Numbered from the stretch's first letter, positions 33,094-41,429 are shown. The stretch: 55,027 nucleotides of DNA from Chloroflexota bacterium (GCA_023489135.1 JAMDCE010000485.1:1-55027); one strand, 5' to 3'. Notes: generated by a model not told the origin, from the sequence alone. Made by a program: numbers and translations.

Positions 33094-33579
33094 GTGGCTC
33101 GAGACAAGATAAGGCTTGCCGAAACCCAGGAGGGGACCGTCGTATACAACATCGACCCCCTGATCACCAAGAACCATTACGAAATCGATTACATTCACAG
33201 TTACGCCCAGGATTCCCCGTTCTTCACCGGCCTAACACAGGGGAAATTGCTCGGCAGTAAATGCCCGGCGTGCGGTTACAGGTTCGCCACGCCCAGGTCG
33301 CACTGCATGCAGTGCGGAGCCAGGACGGAATGGTTGGATCTTCCCCTTGAAGGGAAGGTACATACCTTCACGACCTGCTACTTTGGAGGAGAGGCATTCC
33401 TCGAAGAGACGCCGTTTACCCTGGTCCTGGTGGAATTCGATGGCGTGGACACGCTCTTCCTGTCCCGACTGGTAGGCGTGGACCAGAACGACGTCCGCAT
33501 CGGTATGCCCATCAAGGCCCAGTTCCTGCGTCTGTCCAAGCTAAAGCCCACCGACGTGTATTTTGTCCCGTCCCAATGA
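33094..33579 (+). CDS. DUF35 (zinc ribbon-OB fold) partner of the thiolase-like protein
   Basis: 161 residues. A zinc ribbon with C-P-A-C-G and C-M-Q-C-G pairs at about 55-74 is followed by an OB fold (E-G-K-V-H-T-F-T-T to the end). DUF35 proteins bind CoA groups and form complexes with thiolase-like or HMG-CoA synthase-like partners, channelling or positioning the acyl chain. It begins three bases after the thiolase-like stop, so a 1:1 complex is likely. An N-terminal 45-residue extension before the ribbon is longer than usual. Confidence 0.85.
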   Translation: MARDKIRLAETQEGTVVYNIDPLITKNHYEIDYIHSYAQDSPFFTGLTQGKLLGSKCPACGYRFATPRSHCMQCGARTEWLDLPLEGKVHTFTTCYFGGEAFLEETPFTLVLVEFDGVDTLFLSRLVGVDQNDVRIGMPIKAQFLRLSKLKPTDVYFVPSQ

Positions 33580-33596
33580 AAAGTTTGGCCCAGAGA

Positions 33597-33605
33597 TGAT
33601 ATAAT
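33597..33605 (+). promoter_or_regulatory. Extended -10 promoter for yebC
   Basis: TGATATAAT: a TATAAT at 33600-33605 with TG one base upstream, typical of an extended -10 that needs little -35. It lies 28 bases before ATG 33634. Confidence 0.6.
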
Positions 33606-33633
33606 ACCCTTCGAAAGGAAGGAGGATAATCGC

Positions 33634-34383
33634 ATGTCTGGCCATAGCAAATGGGCTCAAATAAAGAGACAAAAAGGTGCAAACGACGCCAAGAGAGGCC
33701 AGTTGTTCACCAAGCTTGGCCGCGAGATTACGGTTGCCGCGCGCGAGGGCGGTGGTGACCCCGATGCGAACTTCCGCCTCCGACTGACCATTCAGAAGGC
33801 ACGAGAAGCCAATATGCCTTTGGAGAACATTGAGCGCGCAATCAAGCGCGCCGCGGGGACTCTGGATGGGGCAGCCCTCGAAGAGGTATTGTACGAGGGA
33901 TACGGTCCCAGTGGCGCGGCGATAATGGTAGAGGCATTGACCGATAACCGCAACCGCACGGTTTCGGAAGTCCGCAGTATGTTCACCAGAGGCGGCGGTA
34001 GTCTCGGCGAGACAGGATGTGTAGGCTGGCTTTTTGACTCTAAGGGCGTGATAACGGTCGACGCGGAGGGTCACGACGCGGATGAAATAGCGCTAACAGC
34101 CATAGATGCGGGGGCTGAAGATGTTAGCACCGAGGACGGCGCTATCGAGATCTACACGGAACCAAGCGATCTCGATGCCACCCGGCAGAAGTTGGAGCAA
34201 AGCGGACTGAAGATAACGTCCGCCGAAATCACTCTGCAACCCAAGTCCACCGTCGAGCTCGACGAAAAGGACGCGCTCCAGGTCTTAAAGCTGATGGAAA
34301 AGCTGGAAGACCTGGACGACGTGCAGCGGGTGCACTCCAACGTAGACTTCTCTGAAGACGTGATCGAGAAGTACGAAGGTTAA
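33634..34383 (+). CDS. yebC: YebC/TACO1-family protein
   Basis: 249 residues, the family's usual length. Signature start M-S-G-H-S-K-W-A-Q-I-K-R-Q-K-G, then D-P-D-A-N-F-R-L-R and Y-E-G-Y-G-P-S-G-A-A. YebC proteins bind the ribosome or DNA; recent work ties them to relief of stalling on proline stretches, and they were long called transcription regulators. The strong GAAGGAGG precedes the ATG. It heads the conserved yebC-ruvC-ruvA neighbourhood, although a 329-base repeat-filled gap separates it from ruvC here. Confidence 0.96.
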   Translation: MSGHSKWAQIKRQKGANDAKRGQLFTKLGREITVAAREGGGDPDANFRLRLTIQKAREANMPLENIERAIKRAAGTLDGAALEEVLYEGYGPSGAAIMVEALTDNRNRTVSEVRSMFTRGGGSLGETGCVGWLFDSKGVITVDAEGHDADEIALTAIDAGAEDVSTEDGAIEIYTEPSDLDATRQKLEQSGLKITSAEITLQPKSTVELDEKDALQVLKLMEKLEDLDDVQRVHSNVDFSEDVIEKYEG

Positions 34384-34712
34384 TAAGCATTACGCCAGGG
34401 GGACAGGTTACGGCCTTTCCCGGAGACGCGTGAGGCACATTGTCGAGAGTCGTGTCTGCTCGGACCTGTAGCAGGGCGACCGGCCGGTCGCCCCTACGAG
34501 ATAACCGAGCGAAGGCGCTTCAAATCGAGTATCGATGTCGATTCTGAGTGTAGGGTTCCGACCCTGATGCCAGGTAATTCTGACCCAAGTACAACTGGTA
34601 GGGGCGACCGGCCGGTCGCCCTGGTAGGGGTCCGAGTCCTTTGAAAGCCGGACCCGCCCATTGATGTGCATCAAACGTCAGGAGAACTGGAGGGGCGCGT
34701 TGGGAGCTCAGC
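34384..34712. repeat. Repeat-filled gap between yebC and ruvC with two inverted copies of a 20-base palindrome
   Basis: GGGCGACCGGCCGGTCGCCC occurs at 34474-34493 and 34602-34621; the flanks show the copies are in opposite orientation (AGGG-element-CTAC against GTAGG-element-CCTG). The 108 bases between contain GGGTTCCGACCC-like short palindromes. No protein gene is evident. The element belongs to the family at 14494 and 47323. Confidence 0.75.
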
Positions 34713-35294
34713 TTGGGTGACAACAGGGCAACCGAGAGGGCACAGCAAATAGACGAAAGTAGGGGCGTTCAATTGAACGCCCTTTCCGGTCGCATTATCC
34801 TGGGCATCGATCCTGGGACGGCGATACTGGGGTTTGGTCTGGTGCGCGAGGAGGGCGGGGCACTCGGCCTGGTAGATTTCGGAGTGGTAACAACTCCTGC
34901 GGGACTGCCGCTGGCAGATCGCCTGCAGATGATCTATCGAGGCGTTACCGATCTGATTTACCGCGCTCGTCCCGACGAGGTGGCAGTGGAAGAGCTGTTC
35001 TTCAGCAAGAACGTGCGGACGGCACTGGCGGTGGGACAGGCCCGTGGGGTGGCCATCCTGGCCGCTGCCAACAACGACTTGCCGGTATCGGAGTACACAC
35101 CCTTACAGATAAAGCAGGCCATCGTAGGCTACGGTCGAGCGCGCAAGGAGCAAATCCAGGAGATGGTCAGGATTTTGCTGAACCTGCCGGCTATACCCGA
35201 GCCGGACGACGCGGCCGACGCCCTGGCCCTGGCGATATGCCATCTGCATAGCAGCAGGATGGCCAGGTTGATTGACAGCCAGTCGTCAGGTTAA
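34713..35294 (+). CDS. ruvC: Holliday junction resolvase RuvC
   Basis: 193 residues. RuvC cuts four-way junctions after branch migration by RuvAB. Catalytic acids are visible: G-I-D-P-G-T, V-A-V-E-E-L-F-F and D-D-A-A-D-A-L-A. The C-terminal helix is typical. The start is unusual: a normal N terminus begins a few residues before G-I-D-P-G, but no ATG/GTG lies there. TTG 34713 (behind GGGAG) adds about 28 residues and reads through a dispersed palindrome; TTG 34773, within the palindrome, is the shorter alternative. ruvA follows after 17 bases. Confidence 0.9.
   Translation: MGDNRATERAQQIDESRGVQLNALSGRIILGIDPGTAILGFGLVREEGGALGLVDFGVVTTPAGLPLADRLQMIYRGVTDLIYRARPDEVAVEELFFSKNVRTALAVGQARGVAILAAANNDLPVSEYTPLQIKQAIVGYGRARKEQIQEMVRILLNLPAIPEPDDAADALALAICHLHSSRMARLIDSQSSG
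34763..34782. repeat. Palindrome GGGCGTTCAATTGAACGCCC at the ruvC 5' end
   Basis: Perfect 20-base palindrome within the predicted ruvC N-terminal codons. The same core recurs at 36608-36627 and 36845-36864 with longer arms. In mRNA it would form a strong hairpin around the candidate TTG start at 34773, so it may govern translation of ruvC. Confidence 0.8.
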
Positions 35295-35311
35295 AGAACG
35301 AGGTTGACTTC

Positions 35312-35896
35312 TTGATATCTAGCATAACAGGCATCATCAAGAAGAAATCAAGCGAATTCGTGGTGGTGGAAGCCGGCGGTCTGGGATACAAGGTTTTCGT
35401 TCCCGGCAGCACCTTGACCGCCCTCGGTGCGCTTGGAGATGCCGCCGCGCTGCACACCCACCTCCACATGCGAGAGGATAACCTTTCGCTCTACGGCTTC
35501 GCGACGGAGGAGGAGTTGTCAACCTTCGAGCTGCTGATAAACGTATCGGGCGTTGGACCCAAGGCAGCTTTGTCCATATTGTCCTCATCGACCGTCGACG
35601 CGCTGCGCCTGGCCATTGCCACCGGAAACACGGAAATGCTCCGGCGCATCCCCGGAATAGGAGCGAAGACCGCCGGAAGGATCATCCTCGATCTAAAAGG
35701 CAAGATAGACCTTAGCACGGTGAAAACCCCCGAGTCGGCGTCGATTGCCGACGATTCCGATGTTCTTAGCGCCCTCGTCAACCTGGGCTACAGCCCTGTC
35801 GAAGCCCAGGCAGCTATCCGGTCTAGTCCGCAGGATGGAACAGCCCCTGTCGAAGAACGAATAGTGGCTGCGCTGCGGTATTTCGCCGAGCGGTAA
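35312..35896 (+). CDS. ruvA: Holliday junction branch migration protein RuvA
   Basis: 194 residues, standard length. The OB domain starts I-S-S-I-T-G-I-I and runs to about 62. Two helix-hairpin-helix motifs follow, L-L-I-N-V-S-G-V-G-P-K-A-A-L near 73 and R-R-I-P-G-I-G-A-K-T-A near 108. The C-terminal RuvB-binding domain includes L-V-N-L-G-Y-S-P-V-E-A. The TTG start follows GAACGAGG. ruvB, which usually comes next, is missing here; the next gene is an unrelated membrane metalloprotease on the opposite strand. Confidence 0.95.
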   Translation: MISSITGIIKKKSSEFVVVEAGGLGYKVFVPGSTLTALGALGDAAALHTHLHMREDNLSLYGFATEEELSTFELLINVSGVGPKAALSILSSSTVDALRLAIATGNTEMLRRIPGIGAKTAGRIILDLKGKIDLSTVKTPESASIADDSDVLSALVNLGYSPVEAQAAIRSSPQDGTAPVEERIVAALRYFAER

Positions 35897-35968
35897 GCAG
35901 TAGATCTCCGATCCCGGAGCGCCGAACCACCTTGTAAAGGCGACCGGCGGCGGCCCACGGTGCAGCCT

Positions 35969-36526
35969 TCACCACACCGACGCCGCCACGAAAAGCAGCA
36001 GAGCATAGGCAAAATCCACGTGGGCAGACCTCATGAAATTGGCTGCGTAGATCAAGGCCACGAAAGGATACGCCGCCGCGACCAGAAGGTTCCCCTTCCG
36101 CAAGCGAGCGTTCGCTCCTTGCCACAGGCTCTTGGCGTCCCCGTTGCTAGGGAAAGCGTGCAGGCCAATGGCCATGCCCCACCACAGGGCCACGATAGGA
36201 ATAGCTGCGACACCAAGGTTGGTGAGATTGTCGGCAGTCAAAGAGAGCCCGCCATAGGACACCGTCCTGAATATGGCGAAAGCCACCAGCGAATTGACCA
36301 CGAATGGGCCCATCACGATGGCGAAGTGGCCGCTGAACCTGGCGGGAACGGTGTGCACCACATAGCCGGCCGGGTTTCCCATCCGGAAGAAGACCACCTT
36401 GTGCACCCGAGCACCGAACAGCCAGCAGAAAATGAGGTGCGCCAGCTCGTGTAACACGATGCCGGGCATCGCGAACAAAGCGAAGGTCCAGCTCAGTACC
36501 ATTCCCTCTCTCTTTCGCTCCATCAA
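35969..36526 (-). CDS. Membrane metalloprotease-like protein with HELAH motif
   Basis: 185 residues with four to five membrane helices. The zinc motif H-E-L-A-H is at about 26-30 in the first helix, as in site-2 protease-like (M50/DUF3267) proteins. A second metal ligand is less clear; N-P-A-G and H-T-V follow in the loop. It is short for RseP-type proteases and has no PDZ domain, closer to small M50-like proteins. It is alone on its strand between ruvA and the palindrome cluster. Substrate unknown. An adjoining second ATG gives a one-residue shorter alternative. Confidence 0.6.
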   Translation of the reverse strand: MMERKREGMVLSWTFALFAMPGIVLHELAHLIFCWLFGARVHKVVFFRMGNPAGYVVHTVPARFSGHFAIVMGPFVVNSLVAFAIFRTVSYGGLSLTADNLTNLGVAAIPIVALWWGMAIGLHAFPSNGDAKSLWQGANARLRKGNLLVAAAYPFVALIYAANFMRSAHVDFAYALLLFVAASVW

Positions 36527-36601
36527 CGACGGCTCACGGGCACCAGCGGGTTGCGGGGGAGCTCTTGCAGCGGTTTGCGCAGGTAATTAGCCCCTCGGTC
36601 C

Positions 36602-36870
36602 GCGCAGGGGCGTTCAATTGAACGCCCCTGCGCATCAACTTAACACGCAACTGTCGAAATAAAGATTGTAGTGCAGGGGCTTGTCCCCTGCTCGTAAGAC
36701 TGTTTAGAGGACCGGGCAGCCTCGTTAGTTCTCTGGCGGTTCCCCTGGCGGCCTCGCCGATGGCCGATGTCATCACACTTCGACCAAGCAGGGGACAAGC
36801 CCCTGCACTACATGGTCTCCAATCTGGCTTAGCTTGATGCGCTGGGGCGTTCAATTGAACGCCCCAGCGC
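36602..36870. repeat. Symmetrical cluster of four palindromes
   Basis: Two 32-base perfect palindromes sharing the core GGGCGTTCAATTGAACGCCC (36602-36633 and 36839-36870) enclose a 25-base inverted repeat whose arms (36667-36691 and 36788-36812) are themselves palindromic (GCAGGGG-CTTGT-CCCCTGC and its complement). The arms of the two outer palindromes differ but stay complementary (GCGCAG/CTGCGC against GCGCTG/CAGCGC). About 95 bases of unique sequence lie in the middle. No open frame of note. It fills most of the gap before nuoA. Confidence 0.8.
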
Positions 36871-36948
36871 TACGTTATCGGGTGGGCACCAGGGAGATTA
36901 TACCACCAGTTCTTCCAGAAAAACCCTCGAACTCGCTGCCTGCTGGCC

Positions 36949-36977
36949 TTCCTTTTCGGCTCAACGTGTGCTATACT
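36949..36977 (+). promoter_or_regulatory. Upstream promoter candidate for the nuo operon (P1)
   Basis: TATACT at 36972-36977 with TG one base before it (extended -10). The -35 position is weak (TTCCTT at 17 bases). It would give a leader of about 240 bases. Confidence 0.4.
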
Positions 36978-37130
36978 ACGCCGGGCTCCTAGCAAGGGGG
37001 CGCCAGGGACTGTGTCGGTATTGCCGGCCCGCCGGAGTCTATTCGGATGCTTGAAGGCAAGAAGCAAGCGCGATTCTACCGAGCGAAGCCATTGTTGTGT
37101 ATAGCGCTACTTGGGAGTGCCACTATTATG

Positions 37131-37159
37131 TTGTGAGCGCTAGCATATTGTGCTATACT
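37131..37159 (+). promoter_or_regulatory. Proximal promoter of the nuo operon (P2)
   Basis: TTGTGA (37131-37136), 17-base spacer, TATACT (37154-37159) with an extended -10 TG. It lies 55 bases upstream of nuoA. Confidence 0.65.
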
Positions 37160-37220
37160 TCGCACGGCGTATCGCCGTGGATGCGCTGCACACACACTCT
37201 AGAACCGGGGGAGAACGACG

Positions 37221-37577
37221 TTGTTAACTGCTTACGGTTACATTGGGCTTTTCCTCATTATCTCTTTCCTTTTCGGTGCTGTCGCAATCGTCGCCTCTAC
37301 TCTCATACGCGCCAAGCGTGCAAACTCGGTAAAACTCTCCACCTACGAGTGCGGACTCGATCCAATCGGACCGGCCTGGATTCAGTTCAGGGTCGGATTC
37401 TACCTCTACGCGCTGGTCTTCGTGATATTCGACGTTGAAACGGTGTTTCTCTATCCCTGGGCCGTAACCTACCGGCGATTGGGGCTGTTCGCCCTGGTGG
37501 AGATGCTTATCTTCGTCGTGTTGCTGGTGGTTGGCCTGGTCTACGCTTGGAGAAAGCGAGCTTTGGTATGGAAGTAA
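37221..37577 (+). CDS. nuoA: Complex I subunit A
   Basis: 118 residues with three membrane helices. Conserved Y-E-C-G-L-D-P-I-G (about 42-50) and the acidic [11 protein letters not shown] (about 72-82) are diagnostic. NuoA lies at the junction between the hydrophilic arm and the membrane arm near the quinone cavity. The TTG start at 37221 follows GGGGGAGAA. It heads an eleven-gene operon and overlaps nuoB by ten bases. Confidence 0.96.
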   Translation: MLTAYGYIGLFLIISFLFGAVAIVASTLIRAKRANSVKLSTYECGLDPIGPAWIQFRVGFYLYALVFVIFDVETVFLYPWAVTYRRLGLFALVEMLIFVVLLVVGLVYAWRKRALVWK

Positions 37578-38185
37578 AGCAGCCTCTAGAACTAAATTCC
37601 AACGGGTCGGGCGCTCTGGCCGGAGCCGACGGCCGAACCATAATCCTTGGCGAACGCAGCCCACAGGGTGAGCTGTTCCCCTTCGGACTCCCGGAGGATG
37701 AAACGCTCCAGGGCAACATTCTGCTCACCAGCGTCGAGATGCTCTACAACTGGGGACGGCGCAACTCGGTGTGGCCGATTACGTTTGGTCTGGCCTGCTG
37801 CGCTATCGAGATGATCGCTTCTACCACCTCGCGCTTCGACATAGCGCGCTTCGGGGCGGAGGTGTTCAGGCCCTCTCCTCGACAATCAGACCTGATGTTT
37901 GTGGCCGGCACAGTGACAAAGAAAATGGCGCCGGCGGTGAAACGGCTCTGGGATCAGATGCCCGAGCCCAAGTACTGCATCGCGATGGGCAGCTGCGCCA
38001 TATCCGGCGGGCCTTTCGTGGGATCGTACAACGTGGTGATGGGAGTGGACCAGATCATCCCGGTGGACGTTTACGTGCCGGGGTGTCCTCCGCGTCCGGA
38101 AGCGTTGCTCTACGGGTTTATGCAGTTGCAGAAGAAGATCAGCAAACAATCAATCCTTTTCAAGCTGGCGAGAGGGGCGAAATGA
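37568..38185 (+). CDS. nuoB: Complex I subunit B (N2 cluster subunit)
   Basis: 205 residues. The tandem cysteines in G-L-A-C-C-A-I-E-M, the Cys in M-G-S-C-A-I-S-G-G and that in V-P-G-C-P-P-R-P ligate the terminal 4Fe-4S cluster N2 that reduces quinone. A 50-residue N-terminal extension, rich in Gly/Asn/Ser, is not seen in short NuoB forms. ATG 37568 is taken inside the nuoA end; the frame is open further upstream. Its stop overlaps the nuoC start (ATGA). Confidence 0.96.
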   Translation: MEVKQPLELNSNGSGALAGADGRTIILGERSPQGELFPFGLPEDETLQGNILLTSVEMLYNWGRRNSVWPITFGLACCAIEMIASTTSRFDIARFGAEVFRPSPRQSDLMFVAGTVTKKMAPAVKRLWDQMPEPKYCIAMGSCAISGGPFVGSYNVVMGVDQIIPVDVYVPGCPPRPEALLYGFMQLQKKISKQSILFKLARGAK

Positions 38186-38661
38186 GCACGAATCGCGACG
38201 AAGTCGGCATTTTGAGCTCCCTCCCGAAATCGTTCGCCGAGGGAGTCATAGAGGTAAAGACAGGCCCAAGCCCCGAGCTTCAAATTCGGGCCGAACGCAT
38301 CGCGGAGATTTGTCGCTATCTCGAGTCCACGTCGGGGCTCGAGTTTAACTACCTGATCAACCTGACCGCCGTCGATTGGGTGCACTATTTCGAGCTCGTT
38401 TATCACCTGCAGTCAATCAGAACCGGTCGAACGGTAACGCTAAAGGCACACCTCGATCACGATGACCCGGTTGCCCCGTCGGTGGCGGATATTTGGGCCG
38501 GCGCAGACTTCCAGGAACGAGAGACCTACGATCTTTTCGGCATTCGCTTCAGCGGGCATCCCGACCTCAAGCGCATCTTGCTCTACGACGAGTTTGAGGG
38601 ACATCCGCTGCGCAAGGACTATGGCCTGCCGAGAGAGGAGATAAGCCGGCAACTGCGCTAG
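38182..38661 (+). CDS. nuoC: Complex I subunit C (30-kDa subunit)
   Basis: 159 residues. The family signature [16 protein letters not shown] is at about 109-123, followed by H-P-D-L-K-R-I-L-L and the C-terminal H-P-L-R-K-D-Y. It bridges NuoB and NuoD in the hydrophilic arm. The ATG at 38182 overlaps the nuoB stop by four bases, which fixes the start although the frame runs far upstream. It is a separate gene, not fused to nuoD. Confidence 0.95.
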   Translation: MSTNRDEVGILSSLPKSFAEGVIEVKTGPSPELQIRAERIAEICRYLESTSGLEFNYLINLTAVDWVHYFELVYHLQSIRTGRTVTLKAHLDHDDPVAPSVADIWAGADFQERETYDLFGIRFSGHPDLKRILLYDEFEGHPLRKDYGLPREEISRQLR

Positions 38662-38696
38662 GCTCGCGGCTGCTGACGCTTCAGAGGTATCAGAGA

Positions 38697-39851
38697 ATGG
38701 CAGAAATGACCCTTCCAACTGAACGGATGGTTCCCGTAGGCAAGATGGAAACCGACCAAGTAGTCATCAATATGGGACCGCACCACCCCAGCACCCACGG
38801 CGTGCTGCGGATAATCCTCACCCTGGACGGCGAGACGATCGTGGATGCCGAGGCCGTCCTGGGATATCTGCACCGCGGATTCGAGAAGCTTTGCGAAGAA
38901 GGCACTTATCTTCAGAACGTCTCCTTGACCGACCGGCTTGACTACCTGGCGTCGATGACTAACAACTGGGCCTATGTGACGGCGGTGGAGCAACTCGCCG
39001 GCATCGAGGTTCCGGAGCGGGCCGAGTACATACGCGTGGTCGTAGGCGAGTTGCAGCGAATCGCCAGCCACTGCGCCGCCACAGGATTCTTCGGGAACGA
39101 CCTCGGCACATCGTTCACTCCCCTAATGTACGGCTTCCGGGAAAGGGAAAAGATTCTGGACCTTTTCGAGATGATCAGCGGGGCGCGCTTGACCTACACC
39201 TATTACCGCCCCGGCGGAGTGGCCTCCGACCTCCCACCCGAGTTCATCCCGGCGGCCAAGAGCTTCTTGGCGCAGATGCCGCCAAAAATAGACGAAATCG
39301 AAGGTCTGCTGACCGGAAACGAAATCGTGCTGTCCCGGTGCAAGGGAATCGGCGTGATGCCCCTGGACAGAGCCATAAGCTACAGCCTGGCCGGCCCGAA
39401 CCTGCGCGCCTCGGGACTGGCTTTCGACCTCAGAAAAGCGCTGGGCTACAGCGTGTACCCGCGATTGCAGTTCGACGTCCCCACGGGGAAAACCGGCGAT
39501 ACCTTCGACCGGTACATCGTCCGCGTGAGGGAGATGAGGGAAAGCATAAAGATAGCACGGCAAGCGATCGATGCGATCGAGCAATTGCCGCCGGGCGACT
39601 TCTGCACCAATCTCCCCATCAACTACCGGCCGCCGGTGGGGGATGCCTTGAGTCGAATCGAAGGTCCGCGCGGCGAAATAGGATTCTACATCGTAAGCGA
39701 CGGCTCGATTGCGCCTTATCGATGTCACCAGCGTGCTCCTTCGTTTATTGCTCTGGGGGTCACGCGCGAACTCCTACGAGGGTTGAAGGTGGCCGACGCC
39801 GTCGTCGCGCTGGCAAGCCTGGACCCAGTTATGGGTGAGGTGGACAGATAG
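38697..39851 (+). CDS. nuoD: Complex I subunit D (49-kDa subunit)
   Basis: 384 residues. Starts with the conserved M-G-P-H-H-P-S-T-H-G-V-L, then Y-L-H-R-G-F-E-K, and ends in Y-R-C-H-Q-R-A-P-S-F and D-P-V-M-G-E-V-D-R. It forms the quinone-binding pocket with NuoB. NuoD derives from the hydrogenase large subunit; the C-terminal Ni ligands are absent here, so this is a true complex I subunit. nuoH follows without a gap. Confidence 0.96.
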   Translation: MAEMTLPTERMVPVGKMETDQVVINMGPHHPSTHGVLRIILTLDGETIVDAEAVLGYLHRGFEKLCEEGTYLQNVSLTDRLDYLASMTNNWAYVTAVEQLAGIEVPERAEYIRVVVGELQRIASHCAATGFFGNDLGTSFTPLMYGFREREKILDLFEMISGARLTYTYYRPGGVASDLPPEFIPAAKSFLAQMPPKIDEIEGLLTGNEIVLSRCKGIGVMPLDRAISYSLAGPNLRASGLAFDLRKALGYSVYPRLQFDVPTGKTGDTFDRYIVRVREMRESIKIARQAIDAIEQLPPGDFCTNLPINYRPPVGDALSRIEGPRGEIGFYIVSDGSIAPYRCHQRAPSFIALGVTRELLRGLKVADAVVALASLDPVMGEVDR

Positions 39852-40904
39852 ATGGAGCCGATTAACGATATCTTCATCATAGTTCGAAACCTGATCTCGG
39901 ATATCCTGGTACAGAACCTACAGGTGCCGGCGTGGATCTCAGACACCGTACTCACGGTGCTGGGCATCGTGATCTTCCTGCTATTCATGGTGGTGACGGT
40001 CCTCTATCAAACCCTGGCCGAGCGCAAAATGGTCGGCTTTGTGCAGGATCGCTACGGACCGAACCGGGTGGGACCGTGGGGTCTGCTGCAGGCGATGGCC
40101 GACGCCTTGAAGCTGCTTACCAAGGAAGACATCATCCCAGCCGCCGCCGATAAGGTCACCTTCCAACTGGCGCCGCTGATTATGTTAACCGCGGCGCTGG
40201 TGGTTTACGCGGTGATACCATTCGGAAGGGGTCTGGTGATCGCCGACGTCAACATCGGCCTGCTCTACCTGATCTCCATGTCCTCGCTGGCCACGATCGG
40301 CGTCCTGATGGCCGGCTGGTCGTCGAATAACAAGTACTCCCTGCTGGGAGCGATGCGTGGCGTGGCCCAGATGGTCAGCTACGAAGTCCCTCTGGTGCTA
40401 TCCATCCTGGGAGTCGTTATGCTGACGGGGTCGCTGCAAATGAGCCAGATCGTCAGTGGCCAGTCTGGATTGTGGTTCATCGTGTGGCAGCCCCTGGGGT
40501 TCATCGTGTACTTCATCGCCGCTATTGCCGAGATAAACCGGTGCCCCTTCGACCTTCCCGAGTCCGAATCGGAGCTGATCGCCGGCTACCACATCGAATA
40601 CAGTGGAATGAGGTTCGCCCTCTTCTTCCTGGCCGAGTACATCAATGCTTTCACCGTTTCGGCGGTAGCCGCCACCCTCTTCTTCGGGGGTTGGCAAGGG
40701 CCTATCCTTCCACCCTACATCTGGTTTGTGATTAAGGCGTGGGCGATCTTCTGGGTGCTGCTGTGGATTCGCGACACGCTGCCGAGGGTGCGCGTGGATC
40801 ACCTCATGGGCTTCGCCTGGAAGGTACTGATACCACTAGCATTGTTGAACATCTTTATCACGGGCGGGCTGCTGGTGCCGCTATTTCAGAGTCTCGCCAA
40901 ATAG
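39852..40904 (+). CDS. nuoH: Complex I subunit H
   Basis: 350 residues with eight or nine membrane helices. Hallmarks: A-E-R-K-M-V-G-F-V-Q-D-R-Y-G-P-N-R-V-G-P near residue 56, E-V-P-L-V-L near 177, E-I-N-R-C-P-F-D-L-P-E-S-E-S-E and L-P-R-V-R-V-D-H-L-M. These loops line the quinone tunnel and start the proton pathway. The ATG directly abuts the nuoD stop. Confidence 0.97.
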   Translation: MEPINDIFIIVRNLISDILVQNLQVPAWISDTVLTVLGIVIFLLFMVVTVLYQTLAERKMVGFVQDRYGPNRVGPWGLLQAMADALKLLTKEDIIPAAADKVTFQLAPLIMLTAALVVYAVIPFGRGLVIADVNIGLLYLISMSSLATIGVLMAGWSSNNKYSLLGAMRGVAQMVSYEVPLVLSILGVVMLTGSLQMSQIVSGQSGLWFIVWQPLGFIVYFIAAIAEINRCPFDLPESESELIAGYHIEYSGMRFALFFLAEYINAFTVSAVAATLFFGGWQGPILPPYIWFVIKAWAIFWVLLWIRDTLPRVRVDHLMGFAWKVLIPLALLNIFITGGLLVPLFQSLAK

Positions 40905-40919
40905 GAGGTAGGTCCGGCG

Positions 40920-41429
40920 TTGGTCAAAGATGCCGGACGACGAAAGCAAATGCTAGGTCTCGGAATCGCCAAAGGCATGATGATCACTTTGAGACATATG
41001 TTCATGAAGCCGTACACCGTGCAGTACCCCGAAGAGAGGCTGCCCCTGAAGCCGGCTTTTCGTGGCGCGCCCGCCCTCGTTTTTGAGAACGGGAAGGCAC
41101 GGTGCGTTGGGTGCGGCATTTGCGTACGAGCTTGTCCTCACGGGGTAATCCACATCGAATCCGGCCTGGATAGCGAAGTGAAGCGGCGCATCGATCGCTA
41201 CGAAATAGAGTTACAGCGCTGTCTGTTCTGCGGTCTCTGCGCCGAGGCCTGCCCGTTCAAGGCGCTGGCGATGAGCCACGAGTACGAGCTGGCGGAGTAC
41301 GCGCGCTATACCCTGGTCTACGATACGCCCCGGCTGCGGGGAGAATCGGCGCCCTCGCTGGCGATCAGAGAGGCAGCTCCCGCTCCCGTGCGCGAACGAG
41401 CCGCCGTGAAGGAGGTTGCAAAGGTATAA
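40920..41429 (+). CDS. nuoI: Complex I subunit I (two 4Fe-4S clusters)
   Basis: 169 residues. Two ferredoxin motifs, C-V-G-C-G-I-C-V-R-A-C-P (about 61-72) and C-L-F-C-G-L-C-A-E-A-C-P (about 101-112), carry clusters N6a and N6b, which pass electrons to N2. With NuoEFG absent, these clusters are the natural entry point for electrons, for instance from ferredoxin. The TTG start at 40920 is ten bases after AGGAGGT. The C-terminal 30 residues are a low-complexity tail. The stop overlaps the nuoJ start (TAATG). Confidence 0.94.
   Translation: MVKDAGRRKQMLGLGIAKGMMITLRHMFMKPYTVQYPEERLPLKPAFRGAPALVFENGKARCVGCGICVRACPHGVIHIESGLDSEVKRRIDRYEIELQRCLFCGLCAEACPFKALAMSHEYELAEYARYTLVYDTPRLRGESAPSLAIREAAPAPVRERAAVKEVAKV

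Noticed and set aside
36602..36870. CRISPR array
   Set aside because: Repeats are palindromes in mixed orientation with irregular spacing, and no cas genes are present.
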